In this document: piece after piece, positions 36,971 through 45,685 of the stretch
How positions within the stretch are numbered: the stretch's first letter is position 1
Layout: each line of letters begins with the position of its first letter
Origin: Nisaea sediminum
Lineage (GTDB): Bacteria > Pseudomonadota > Alphaproteobacteria > Thalassobaculales > Thalassobaculaceae
Length of the DNA stretch: 64,000 bases
Direction: 5' to 3'
Assembly: GCF_014904705.1 (NCBI RefSeq)
Contig: NZ_JACZCQ010000004.1
Span: 1-64,000, forward strand
Notes under the pieces: generated by a model
The model's database searches: none
Told to the model about the DNA's origin: nothing
Seen by the model: the letters and a program-made list of their open reading frames with translations, nothing else
Made by a program: the position numbers and the translations under genes

Positions 36971-37633
36971 TCAGGCGCTGCCGCCGGAAAGCTCCGGCGG
37001 CAGGCCGAGACAGCGCACCGCCGAGGGCCGGTCCGCAGCACGGGCGAAACAGCGCCTGACGGCGGGAAACTCCGCCAGCAGGGCGGCCTGGTCCTGGAAC
37101 CACATCACCAGCATCGCGAGATATGGTTCGAGCAGGCTGAGGCGCTCGCCGAGATGACAGGGACCGTGAGCGGCAAGATGGCGCTCGACCGGCCGCCAGG
37201 CATCACGGACCAGTTCCAGGGCCTTCGCCCGCATTGCATCATCCTGACCGGCCACGAGTGAGTAGCGGTGCGGGTAGTAGTAAAGCTTGTAGGACGGCTG
37301 GACGCTGTTCGAGAGGTAGAAGAGCCATTGCAGGTAGGCGCCGCGCGCCTGATCGCCTGGCGGCGGCGCAAACGAGTCGAGGCCGTGCCGCTCGATGAGA
37401 AATTGGCAGATCGCTCCCGTCTCCGAGACGAATCCGCCCTCCGGAAGCTCCAGGGCAGGCACCTTGCCCGCCGGATTGCGCGCGAGAAAGGCCGCGCCGC
37501 CCTGCTCACCCGCCTTCAGGTCGACCGGCACGATTTCGTGCGCGATACCGGCCTCCTCCAGCACATATTGCGGCAACGCGGCGGCGGTCCGGTCGGTCCA
37601 GAAAAGCCGGTAGCGGGCAGTCTGATCTGTCAT
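36971..37633 (-). CDS. Glutathione S-transferase family protein
   Basis: 220 aa. Thioredoxin-like N-domain: LFWTDRTAAALPQYVLEEAG, then GKVPALELPEGG with the cis-Pro and ETGAICQFLIERHG (the glutathione gamma-Glu-binding E-T/S). The C-terminal helical domain follows from about 88. Soluble; substrate unknown. Convergent with copB and divergent from the aldolase gene. Confidence 0.9.
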   Translation of the reverse strand: MTDQTARYRLFWTDRTAAALPQYVLEEAGIAHEIVPVDLKAGEQGGAAFLARNPAGKVPALELPEGGFVSETGAICQFLIERHGLDSFAPPPGDQARGAYLQWLFYLSNSVQPSYKLYYYPHRYSLVAGQDDAMRAKALELVRDAWRPVERHLAAHGPCHLGERLSLLEPYLAMLVMWFQDQAALLAEFPAVRRCFARAADRPSAVRCLGLPPELSGGSA

Positions 37634-37717
37634 GGTTCCGTTTCCCCCGATCGCAGTGCATGACTTTATACTTGGGCCCGCTATCCTGCCGGAAAGAAAC
37701 GCGGGAGGAGTTCACGC

Positions 37718-38638
37718 ATGTCCACCAAACCCTATTCCGGCATCTGGCCAGTCGCGCCGACGCCCTTCACCGATGACGGTGCAGTCGATTTCGAGAGCAT
37801 GAAGCGGGTGATCGACTGCATGGTCGACCAGGGCGTGGACGGGATCTGCATCCTCGCCAATTTCTCAGAGCAGTTCCTGCTGAGCGACGCCGAACGGGCG
37901 GACATGACGAAACTCTGCCTGGAGCACGCGGCGGGCCGCGTGCCGGTGATCGTCACGATCTCCCACTTCTCCACCGGCATCGTCGAGGCGCGGGCGCGCG
38001 AGGCGGCGGCGATGGGCGCGGCCATGGTGATGATGATGCCGCCCTATCACGGTGCCGCCCTGAAAGCCGACGAGGAGGCGATGTTCGAGCATTTCGAACG
38101 CGCCGGAAAAGCCGGCGGCATCCCGATCATGGTGCAGGACGCCCCGCTCTCCGGCGTCGCCCTCTCGGTGCCGTTCCTGGTGCGGATGGCGCGGGAGATC
38201 GAGCAGGTGAAACTGTTCAAGATCGAGGTACCGCAGGCGGCGGCCAAGCTGCGCGCGTTGCTTGAGGCCGGCGGCGAGGCCATCGAGGGGCCGTTCGACG
38301 GCGAGGAGGCGATCACCCTGCTCGCCGATCTCGATGCCGGCGCCACCGGCTCCATGACCTCGGCGATGATCCCCGACCTGATCCGTCCCGCCATCGCGGC
38401 CCATCTCGCGGGCGACCGTGCCGGGGCGAAACGCGTCTACGAGCGCCTGCTGCCGCTGATCAATTTCGAGAACCGGCAATGCGGCTGGCGCTCGAGCAAG
38501 GCGGTGATGAAGGAAGGCGGCGTGATCGCCTCGGAACATGTCCGCCACCCGATCCGCCCGCTGCATCCGGAAACCCGGGCGCAGCTGCTGGAACTCGCGC
38601 GGGAAGCGGACCCGCTGGCGCTCAAGTGGGGAAAGTAG
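37718..38638 (+). CDS. Dihydrodipicolinate synthase-family aldolase
   Basis: 306 aa TIM-barrel of the DapA/NAL superfamily. The N-terminus WPVAPTPFTDDGAVDFESM and the Schiff-base lysine region VKLFKIEVPQ (about 170) fit. Key DapA features differ: the usual GTTGE is replaced by ANFSE and the catalytic Tyr before the N-x-P turn is Gln (MVQDAP). It is therefore unlikely to make lysine precursors and is more likely a keto-acid aldolase or dehydratase. The SDR gene follows with a 1-base gap, implying a two-step catabolic pair. GGGAGGAG precedes the ATG. Confidence 0.88.
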   Translation: MSTKPYSGIWPVAPTPFTDDGAVDFESMKRVIDCMVDQGVDGICILANFSEQFLLSDAERADMTKLCLEHAAGRVPVIVTISHFSTGIVEARAREAAAMGAAMVMMMPPYHGAALKADEEAMFEHFERAGKAGGIPIMVQDAPLSGVALSVPFLVRMAREIEQVKLFKIEVPQAAAKLRALLEAGGEAIEGPFDGEEAITLLADLDAGATGSMTSAMIPDLIRPAIAAHLAGDRAGAKRVYERLLPLINFENRQCGWRSSKAVMKEGGVIASEHVRHPIRPLHPETRAQLLELAREADPLALKWGK

Positions 38639-38639
38639 C

Positions 38640-39434
38640 ATGCGTCTGAAGGACAAGGTCGCGATCATTGTCGGTGCCGGGCAGCAGCCCGGCGAGACCG
38701 TAGGCAACGGGCGCGCGGTCGCGCTCCGCTTCGCCGAGGAGGGCGCGAAGCTCCTGCTGGTCGATGCCAACGAGGAGTGGGCGCGGGAGACCGAGGCGCT
38801 CTGCCGGGAGAGCGGCGCCGAGACCGAAGTGCTGCAGGCCGACATTACGCGCGAGGAGGACTGCCGCCGTATTGCCCAGACCTGCGTCGCGCGCTTCGGG
38901 CGGATAGACATCCTGCACAACAATGTCGGCCGCTCGCGCGGCGACCGGCCCACGCCGGAGATGGATGCCGACATGTGGGACGAGCTGATGGCGATGAACC
39001 TGAAGGGCATGTTCCTGACCGCCAAGCATGTGCTCCCGATCATGCGGGAGCAGCAGAGCGGGGTGATCCTCAACATCTCCTCCACCTCCTCCCTCGCCGC
39101 CCGCGGCACCGTTGCCTACAAGACCTCCAAGGGGGCGGTAAACACGCTGACGCATCATCTCGCGATGGAGAACGCGCCCTACGGCATCCGCGCCAACGCG
39201 ATCCTGCCGGGCCTGGTCGACACGCCGATGGCGATCGAACGGCGGGCGCAGGAGACCGGCAAGTCCCGCGACGTGATCCGCGCCGAGCGCAAGGCCGACG
39301 TGCCGCTCGCGGGGCGAACGGGCACCGCCTGGGACGTCGCGAACGCGGCGCTTTTTCTCGCGTCGGACGAGGCCGGATACATCACCGGTATCTGCCTGCC
39401 TGTGGACGGGGGCCTGACGGCGAATATCGGGTAG
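38640..39434 (+). CDS. SDR family oxidoreductase
   Basis: 264 aa classical short-chain dehydrogenase. Cofactor loop IVGAGQQPGETVGNG, an unusual long variant of TGxxxGxG; NNVGRSRGD; catalytic Ser in NISSTSS and YKTSK (YxxxK, about 161); C-terminal PVDGGLTANIG. It starts one base after the aldolase stop, so the pair is co-translated. The substrate is probably an alcohol or sugar-acid derivative linked to the aldolase. Confidence 0.9.
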   Translation: MRLKDKVAIIVGAGQQPGETVGNGRAVALRFAEEGAKLLLVDANEEWARETEALCRESGAETEVLQADITREEDCRRIAQTCVARFGRIDILHNNVGRSRGDRPTPEMDADMWDELMAMNLKGMFLTAKHVLPIMREQQSGVILNISSTSSLAARGTVAYKTSKGAVNTLTHHLAMENAPYGIRANAILPGLVDTPMAIERRAQETGKSRDVIRAERKADVPLAGRTGTAWDVANAALFLASDEAGYITGICLPVDGGLTANIG

Positions 39435-39577
39435 AGGCAAAATCGCGCCTCCCGAAATCCCCGCCGTCTGTCGCCTGACGAGACAATTTGAAATAAATAC
39501 TCTATTTCAGGTGCTTGTCAGCATTTTAACGGCGAAATATACCGGGTCACCCATTCATATTCGAAAGCCCTTTATTC

Positions 39578-40516
39578 ATGCCCGCGACCCGAGATTCATT
39601 GTTCTCCAACTTCGCTGACCTGATCGGGTCGGAGGCTGCGGATTCCATCATCGGCACCGGCACCGACATCATCTCCGGCGGTTCAGGTAACGACACGATC
39701 CTTGGCGGCGACGGAAACGACCTGCTCTACGGCAACAAGGATCTCGACAGCATTCTCGGCGGGGCGGGCGACGACACCATCTTCGGCGGGCAGAATTCCG
39801 GCACCCCACGCGCCGACGCGTCCGGCCTGATGCGTCAGCAGGACGGGATCGAGACCCTGTTCGGCGGCGACGGAAACGATCTCGTCTACGGCAATTACGG
39901 CGCCGATATCGTCTACGGCGAGGCGGGCAACGACACGCTCTATGGCGGTCAGAACAACGACACCATCTCCGGCAGCGCCGGAAACGACCTGCTGCTCGGC
40001 AACCGCGACGACGACAGCCTGTTCGGCGCCGACGGGAACGATACCCTGTTTGGCAATGACGGCCGCGATTTCCTCGCCGGCGAGGCCGGGAACGACGTGC
40101 TGAGCGGCGGCGCGGGAGAGGACTCTCTTTCCGGCGGCGATGGTAACGATACGATCTATGGCGACGCGGGCAACGACATCCTCATCGGCGGGGACGGCAA
40201 GGACGTCGTCTTCGGCGGCGCGGGGGACGATCTGTTCGACACCAGGGGGGTGCAGTCGGATATCCGCTACAATGACGGCGACACTTTCTACGGCGGCGAC
40301 GGGGCGGACACCTTCATCGTCGGCCATGAAACCGGTGTCGACTTCGTCTACGATTTCGACCTGACCGAGGACAAGATCCGCGTGATCGACTCGGGCGTGG
40401 TCTCCTGGGAAACCTTCGGGAGCTACACGGCCGCACTCGACGGGTTCGCAGATTTCACGCTGGTCGGCATCACGCCGGCTCAGGTCCATGCGAGCGACAT
40501 CTTCATCTGGGGCTAG
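39578..40516 (+). CDS. RTX calcium-binding repeat protein, probably type I secreted
   Basis: 312 aa made largely of nonapeptide RTX repeats (GGxGxDxUx): about 18 units from about residue 33 to 215, e.g. GGDGNDLLYG, GGAGDDTIFG, GEAGNDTLYG. Each pair binds Ca2+ in a parallel beta-roll. No N-terminal signal peptide and a C-terminal region with DFDLTEDKIRVID, common near type I secretion signals. No enzymatic domain is present and no ABC/MFP secretion genes lie nearby. The upstream AT-rich 140 bases should hold the promoter. Confidence 0.93.
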   Translation: MPATRDSLFSNFADLIGSEAADSIIGTGTDIISGGSGNDTILGGDGNDLLYGNKDLDSILGGAGDDTIFGGQNSGTPRADASGLMRQQDGIETLFGGDGNDLVYGNYGADIVYGEAGNDTLYGGQNNDTISGSAGNDLLLGNRDDDSLFGADGNDTLFGNDGRDFLAGEAGNDVLSGGAGEDSLSGGDGNDTIYGDAGNDILIGGDGKDVVFGGAGDDLFDTRGVQSDIRYNDGDTFYGGDGADTFIVGHETGVDFVYDFDLTEDKIRVIDSGVVSWETFGSYTAALDGFADFTLVGITPAQVHASDIFIWG

Positions 40517-40547
40517 GCGACGCCCCTGAAGCCGCCAACCGGTATCG

Positions 40548-42049
40548 CTAGGAACCGGGAACGAAGGTCTGCGGGGCGCCGTTGTAGCCCATCTCCTCAA
40601 CGAATGCGTATCCGATCGCCTTGGCGGCGAGAGTTTCCTGCTCGATCGACGTGAGCTTCTCGCGGCAGATCACCGCCGCCCCCTCGAAATAGCGGTCCGC
40701 CTTCACCGGCAGCACGTTTTCGCAGCATTCGCTGATCGCGTAGAGATAGAGATAGTGCGGCACGCCATGGGCCTGCACGGCTCCGGAGAACTCGATCTCG
40801 ACCGCTGTGGCGTAGATGTTTCCGGACAGCGGCGAGGTCCAGTGGGGCGATTTGTCCGGATCGCTCCAGTCGAGAATGTTGACGTCGAAGTCCCAGCCGT
40901 CCTTCTGGTCCTTGCTCAGGCGCGGCTGCAGGAACATGCCGCCGTTTCCGGGCTGCGGCCCGCCTTGCACCGCCTTGAAGAACATGTTGCCGAAACCGCC
41001 GAGCGGGGGATGGCCGGTCTTGGTGCCGCTGATCCATTGCGGCTGCAATGCGTGCCAGAACTCGGCCAGCGCGAAGCTGATGCCGCTGTCGAGGGAGATC
41101 CCGATCCAGGTGCCGCAATAAAGCGGTTTGGCGCCGCCGGATGCCTGATCGCTGAGGCACGCGACCAGATCCTCCGCCGTTGCGACGGTCCGTTCCGAGA
41201 GCGCGGTGCCGCCGGGCGGGGAGGCGACCATCTGGCGGTCCATCCAGATATTGCCCCTGACGATCTTGTGCGACGTGCCGCCAAGCGTGAGGGTACCGGA
41301 ACGGACATCGAGCAGGGGCTGGGCGCATTCATAGGACCCGCCGCCGACCTGCCCGGACCCGCCCCCCCCCCGATCATCAGCGGGCCGACATAGCCCGAGA
41401 GCCCCTCCATGACCGTGCCGCGCTTGTCCTCGAGATCCAGCGCGAGGGAGAAGGCCATCGACGAGCCTTTCCCGCCGCGCGCGAGCGAGTGGTATCCAGT
41501 GCCCTCTCCGGCCAGCGTGTAGGTGCCGCCGATCTCGCCGAGATTGCCTCCTGCGGGCCCGGCGCCGGTATAGGAAATCGTGTAGTTCGGCGCCTGGCTG
41601 CTTCGGAGGTGGATCATCTTCCAGATATCCGAACCGTCCAGGTCGACAAGTTCGAGCAGGGCGGCAAAAGATGCACTGAAGGCCGTGTCCTCGGCGTTCG
41701 GGATAACCAGGGAATTGAGCAGCGGCGAAACCGTGCCGCCGGTTGAGGCGCCGAGGCCATAGCCCTGCGAGAAGAGATACTGCGCCCCGTCCTTCTTGTC
41801 CGTCCATCCGATGCCGGTAAATCCGACGCCGGCGGACGCCCCCGGCCAGAGCGTGGCGCGCAGGACCTGGAACTGCAGGCTGAACAGCGTGCCGTCGTCC
41901 GCGACCAGCGTTCCGACATAATACCACCACTCGGTGGCGAAATCGGGCTGGATGGAGAACAGGCCCGGAAGGGAGACCCGTGGCACCGACCAACTGTTGA
42001 CCGCCGCGTTCGGAGGATAGGAGACGCCTGTCGTGCTTGAGCCTGTCAT
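40548..42049 (-). pseudogene. Lipocalin-like (CrtC/AttH-type) protein interrupted by a frameshift at a G10 tract
   Basis: Two frames together make one ~500-aa product. The N-terminal frame (start 42049) runs to the poly-C tract at 41362-41371 and includes the AttH/CrtC signature DFATEWWYYVGTL and LFSLQFQVLRATLW. The C-terminal frame then carries on to the stop at 40548 with GNIWMDRQMV, YCGTWIGISLDSG and HYLYLYAISECCENVLPVK. No signal peptide is evident. CrtC/AttH-fold proteins act on carotenoids or other lipids. The break lies exactly in ten G on the coding strand, so it is a sequencing indel, a slippage-prone (phase-variable) site or a true pseudogene. Confidence 0.8.
41362..41371 (-). repeat. 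Homopolymer G10 tract in the lipocalin-like gene
   Basis: Ten consecutive C on the plus strand (G on the coding strand) mark the exact point where the reading frame changes. It is the only such homopolymer seen inside a gene in the window. Confidence 0.85.
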
Positions 42050-42160
42050 GGTTTGCCTGCCGGTCCTGAGGGTGGGTGGACAGACTCCAGCGTCGTAACT
42101 TGGTATTACTTGAGCAACAGGCGACGTTTTCTTTTTTACGCAGACAGCCCGCTCACGCCC

Positions 42161-43405
42161 CTATTCGGCCGCGGCGCCCTCCGCCCGACGCCGCTCCGCT
42201 GCCGCCGCCATGCGCCAGCCGAGGCGAGGGTTGAGCCGCCCCGCGAGCATCCATGAGGCGAGCAGGCCGAGCCCGGTCGCGGCGAAGATGCCGGAGACCG
42301 GCGCCACCAGCAGGACGAGCCAGGCCACGCCCGGCGAGAGGATGCCGGAGACGTCGCGGAAGCTGGAATAGACCGCCGCCATGTCGGTGCGCTCGGATGG
42401 CTTCACCGCCATCAGGAAGGGCAGGCCGCCGCAAATGTCGAGCAGTACCAGGAAGGTCGAGCCCGCCATCAGCAGCAGCACGGTCGCCCAGGGCAGCGCG
42501 CCCACGGCGCCGGCGGCGATGAAGGCGGTCCCGGCGCAGAGGAAACCGGTTCGGACGGCGAAGCGCACGCTCCGGCGCTCGACCCAGCGCAGCATCAGCG
42601 GCGAGGCGAAGAGCATGGCGTTGCTGAGCGAGAGCGCGATCCCGCCGACCTGCTCGCCGAGCCCGTTCTCGATCGCGAAGACCGGGACATAGACCACATA
42701 GGTCCACCAGCCGGCGGAGCGGAACACGGCGAAGAGCCAGCCCGCGACCAGCCGGGGCTGGGCGAAGAAGCGGCCGAGATAGGCGATCGGGTTCGGCGTC
42801 GGCGCACGGGCCCTTGTGATCAGCTTGCCGTTGCCGAGCCGCATCCACCAGAACACCACCAGCAGTGCCAGTGCCGCCCCGCCCGCAACGAGGAAGGGCG
42901 CCGGCTCCCAGAAATGCAGCAGCCAGACCCCGCCCGCCGGACCGAGGGTCCAGGAGGCCGCGCTGTAGAACAGCCGCAAAGTCTCGCAGCGCCCGAGATC
43001 GGCGCTCGCGACATAATCCAGCACATAGGCGTTGAAGCAGACGAAGACGGTCACCGTCGCCGCCATGTTGAAGCAGAGCGCGGCCGCCACCAGTTCGCCC
43101 TCGCCGAAGATCACCAGCGCGGCGGCGACGACATAGAAGAGCGCGCCCGCGGTATAGAGCCAGCGCCGGGGGATCCAGCGCACCAGCCAGGGCACCAGCA
43201 GCCCCCAGCACATGGAGAACAGCCCGAGGGTGAAATAGATCCCGGAGACGAGGCTCGAATCCTGGTAGGCCCGGTACATCACGATCGGGAAGACCGAGAT
43301 CAGCATGCCGCGGGCGATCGCCTCCGTGCCCGCAAGCACGGCGAAGCCGCGCGCGCCCGGCCGGGGCGTGTGGCGGAGGAGTTCGGGGATGTATCTCTGG
43401 AACAT
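42161..43405 (-). CDS. MFS transporter
   Basis: 414 aa with about twelve membrane helices and no large soluble domain. The loop after TM2-3 has PWLVRWIPRRWLYTAG, and the middle LGNGKLITRARAPTPNPIAYL is the cytosolic linker between the six-helix halves. Substrate unknown. A 9-bp perfect inverted repeat directly abuts the ATG, so translation or transcription is probably controlled there. The poly-charged C-terminus is Ala/Arg/Glu-rich. Confidence 0.88.
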   Translation of the reverse strand: MFQRYIPELLRHTPRPGARGFAVLAGTEAIARGMLISVFPIVMYRAYQDSSLVSGIYFTLGLFSMCWGLLVPWLVRWIPRRWLYTAGALFYVVAAALVIFGEGELVAAALCFNMAATVTVFVCFNAYVLDYVASADLGRCETLRLFYSAASWTLGPAGGVWLLHFWEPAPFLVAGGAALALLVVFWWMRLGNGKLITRARAPTPNPIAYLGRFFAQPRLVAGWLFAVFRSAGWWTYVVYVPVFAIENGLGEQVGGIALSLSNAMLFASPLMLRWVERRSVRFAVRTGFLCAGTAFIAAGAVGALPWATVLLLMAGSTFLVLLDICGGLPFLMAVKPSERTDMAAVYSSFRDVSGILSPGVAWLVLLVAPVSGIFAATGLGLLASWMLAGRLNPRLGWRMAAAAERRRAEGAAAE

Positions 43406-43430
43406 GGGATATCAACGCTGGTGATATCCC
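43406..43430. promoter_or_regulatory. Perfect inverted repeat abutting the MFS start codon
   Basis: GGGATATCA (43406-43414) and TGATATCCC (43422-43430) are exact reverse complements around a 7-base spacer. On the mRNA the hairpin would end one base before the AUG, leaving no free ribosome site. It is either an operator for a dimeric repressor or a leader hairpin. Confidence 0.6.
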
Positions 43431-43548
43431 GAGGCAATCAGGGATCGGGCGGGGATGCTTCCCCGGATGCGACTCTTCCGCGGGTTTTTCGAAGGCGGGT
43501 GACGGGTTCTGGACAGTTGCGCCGGAGACCCGTGCGGTGGGCCGACGC

Positions 43549-43767
43549 TCAGTCGTCGAGACGGCGTTCGCGCACCAGCATGTCGCGGCGGAGGCCGAGA
43601 TCCCTCAGCTGATGCTCCGGCAGCGCGTGGATGCGCGGCCCGGGTCCGCCGATCCTGAGCTGGCGGAGAACCTGTCCGGCGCCGCTCAGCAGGGCGGCGA
43701 GCGCGGGGTCTATCCGGCGCCAGAGGCTGAGGCCGGGCGCGGTGCGGTCGATGAGAGAAGTCTGCAT
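43549..43767 (-). CDS. DUF1127 small protein
   Basis: 72 aa. The C-terminal half fits DUF1127: PEHQLRDLGLRRDMLVRERR, matching the usual L-x-D-[IL]-G-[LI]-x-R-x-[DE]. DUF1127 proteins of alphaproteobacteria are small, Arg-rich, and in studied cases bind RNA and influence phosphate or stress regulation. The N-terminal extension (LWRRIDPALAALLSGAG) is amphipathic. GGAG precedes the ATG on the minus strand. Confidence 0.8.
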   Translation of the reverse strand: MQTSLIDRTAPGLSLWRRIDPALAALLSGAGQVLRQLRIGGPGPRIHALPEHQLRDLGLRRDMLVRERRLDD

Positions 43768-43892
43768 GGATCCGTCTCCTCGAAGGAAAGCAGCGAGGAT
43801 CGGAGATGTAGCGCCGCCGGTGGCCGGATGCTTGGCCAGGCCGTGAGGGAAGTCTGGATTTTTCCTGATCTCTTCTTGGGCTTTGCCGGACC

Positions 43893-44684
43893 TCAGGCGT
43901 CCTGCCGGGCCTCGTCCGCTCCGTCGCCGCCGAGGTCGCGTCCGACCCGGGAGACGATCTCGGCCGCGATCTCGTCCTGCAGCGCGAACCCGTCCTCGTA
44001 TCTCCGGTCATAGCGCTCGTTCCAGAGCTGGGTCTCCGCCGCCGCGTCGATCAGCTCGCCGGTCACCCGGATGCGGTCGCCGAACAGCCGCACCGCGCCC
44101 TCGAGGATGAATTGCACGCCGAGCTCCGCCGCCGCCTCGCGGGCGGTCAGGGCGCGGAGGCGGGGCGCAAAGCTGGAACTGCGGGGCGCCACGTCGAACC
44201 GCCCGATCCCGGCGAGCCCGGTGATCACGTCCTCCGCCAGCCCGTCGGCGAAATGCTTCAGCGCCTCGTCGGAGCTCAGGTTCTTGAACGGCAGCACGGC
44301 GATGGCGGGTTTTGCATGGCGCGGCACCGCGGAGACCGGCACCGGCGCGGGCGCGCCGCCGGTTGCGTCCGGGGCCTCCACCGTCACTCCGGCGACGAAA
44401 TGGAAGCCGACGCCGTGCCGGGTGCGCAGCACGCGCTGCGTCCGGCCGTCGTCGCCGAGCACCCGCCGGATCGCCTTGATCTGGCTGCTGAGCGCGGTGT
44501 CGGAGACGATCCGCCCGTCCCAGCCGATCTCCAGCAGCTCTTCCTTCGGCACCACCCGGTCCCGGTGTTCGATAAGGTAGGTGAGGATTTCGAACGACTT
44601 CTTCTCGAGCGGCACGGGACGCCCGCGCGCGAGGAGTTCGACACGCCCGGTGTCGAGAACGAAATCTCCGAACAGATAGCGCAT
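43893..44684 (-). CDS. Winged-helix (OmpR/CadC-type) regulator with TolB-like N-terminal segment of an adenylate-cyclase/TPR regulator
   Basis: 263 aa. Residues 1-95 are a trans_reg_C winged helix: YLFGDFVLDTGRVELL, PLEKKSFEILTYLIEHRDRV, and SSQIKAIRRVLGDDG with TRHGVGFHFVA. After a Pro/Ala linker the second domain (AIAVLPFKNLSSDEALKHFA ... EGAVRLFGDRIRVTGEL) is the TolB/FlgO-like module that in longer relatives precedes TPR repeats. The TPR part is missing, since the protein stops shortly after AAEIVSRVGRDLGG; it may be a natural short form or a truncation. Upstream alternative starts (44711, 44744) lack ribosome sites too. Confidence 0.82.
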   Translation of the reverse strand: MRYLFGDFVLDTGRVELLARGRPVPLEKKSFEILTYLIEHRDRVVPKEELLEIGWDGRIVSDTALSSQIKAIRRVLGDDGRTQRVLRTRHGVGFHFVAGVTVEAPDATGGAPAPVPVSAVPRHAKPAIAVLPFKNLSSDEALKHFADGLAEDVITGLAGIGRFDVAPRSSSFAPRLRALTAREAAAELGVQFILEGAVRLFGDRIRVTGELIDAAAETQLWNERYDRRYEDGFALQDEIAAEIVSRVGRDLGGDGADEARQDA

Positions 44685-44778
44685 GGGTGGGTCCGCAACG
44701 ATCGACGACATCGTCTTGATGGACCGAAAACCGCTCCCGTTCAAGCGAGCAGACGGAACGCGCCGCTGCGCTCTTCGT

Positions 44779-44864
44779 CGTCATCCCGACGGACGTCGGG
44801 ATCCACTGGCTCCGGAAGAGCGCGGACATCGGCAGTGGATCCCGGATCGGGGTCCGGGATGACG
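44779..44864. repeat. REP-like palindromic repeat, copy 1
   Basis: An 86-base element bounded by CGTCATCCCG and CGGGATGACG, with inner palindromes around GATCCACTG/CAGTGGATC and CCCGGATCGGGGTCCGGG. It shares its ends and 3' half with the copy at 45567. Such units are common intergenic palindromes in alphaproteobacteria. Confidence 0.8.
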
Positions 44865-45031
44865 GCGCGTTGGGAATTGGGTCGTGCACCCTTCCCCGCG
44901 CCGGCGTCCCGTCACGCGCGGTCACGAGTGCTTGACGGAGGGACGTGACCGATTGCGCGCCATACACGAACCGCCTAGCTGTCGGACAAAACCGGCGCGC
45001 GGAACCGCGCCGCTGCGAAGGAGAGGATCCC

Positions 45032-45535
45032 ATGGCCACGAACGACAACATGACCGCCACCCGCGCCGTCCCGCAGCTTAACGCCGCCACGCTCGGACTG
45101 ATGTTCGTCGCCGGCGCCGCCGCGACGACGGCCTTCGACCTCTGGGGCCAACTGATCAGCCCCGCGCTCGGCTGGGCCAACCTCTCGCCGCACGGCCTCG
45201 CGCGCAGCCTGCTCGGTGCCCTCGGCCTGCCGCACAACGATTTCGCCGGCTATTTCGTGCATTTCTACCTGGTCGGGCTGATCGGCTATCCGGTCGGCTG
45301 GCTCTACATCTTCCGGCCGGCCTGGGAGCGGGTGACCGGCGGCCCCGGCGGCTGGTTCCTGCCCTCCGCGCTCTACGGCTTCGGGCTCTGGGTCTTCGCC
45401 ATCGGCGGGATCACCTGGATCGCGGGGCTGCCGTTCTTCCTGAACTTCACCGGGATTACGTGGGTCGCGCTCGTCGGGCACGTGCTCTACGGGATCGCGA
45501 TGGTGGCGGTGATGCAGGGGATTGCAAGGCGGTGA
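45032..45535 (+). CDS. Multi-pass membrane protein of unknown function
   Basis: 167 aa with four likely membrane helices (from LGLMFVAGAAATTAFDLWG, FVHFYLVGLIGYPVGWLYIF, LYGFGLWVFAIGGITWIAGLPF, VALVGHVLYGIAMVAVMQGI). A preceding GAAGGAGAGG supports this start; a longer in-frame start at 44945 lacks one. No recognised family. It is flanked on both sides by REP-like repeats and stands alone. Confidence 0.8.
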   Translation: MATNDNMTATRAVPQLNAATLGLMFVAGAAATTAFDLWGQLISPALGWANLSPHGLARSLLGALGLPHNDFAGYFVHFYLVGLIGYPVGWLYIFRPAWERVTGGPGGWFLPSALYGFGLWVFAIGGITWIAGLPFFLNFTGITWVALVGHVLYGIAMVAVMQGIARR

Positions 45536-45566
45536 CGCTCAGATTCGGTGTTCGAAACTAAGTAAA

Positions 45567-45650
45567 CGTCATCCCGGCCGCAGAGCCGGGACCTTGTCGA
45601 ACATCGGGCCCCGTCCTTCAAAAGGTCCCGGATCGGGGTCCGGGATGACG
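45567..45650. repeat. REP-like palindromic repeat, copy 2
   Basis: 84 bases bounded by CGTCATCCCGG and CGGGATGACG, with the same 3' half (CCCGGATCGGGGTCCGGGAT) as copy 1 at 44779. The middle differs (CCTTGTCGAACATCGGGCCC), so it is a diverged unit of the same family. Confidence 0.8.
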
Positions 45651-45685
45651 GCATGGGGATATGAGTCGTGTATCCCCTCGGTTCC

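Noticed and set aside
34431-37103. 890-residue open frame antisense to the copA/copB region
   Set aside because: The plus-strand genes have signal peptides and copper ligands; the antisense frame spans several unrelated genes.
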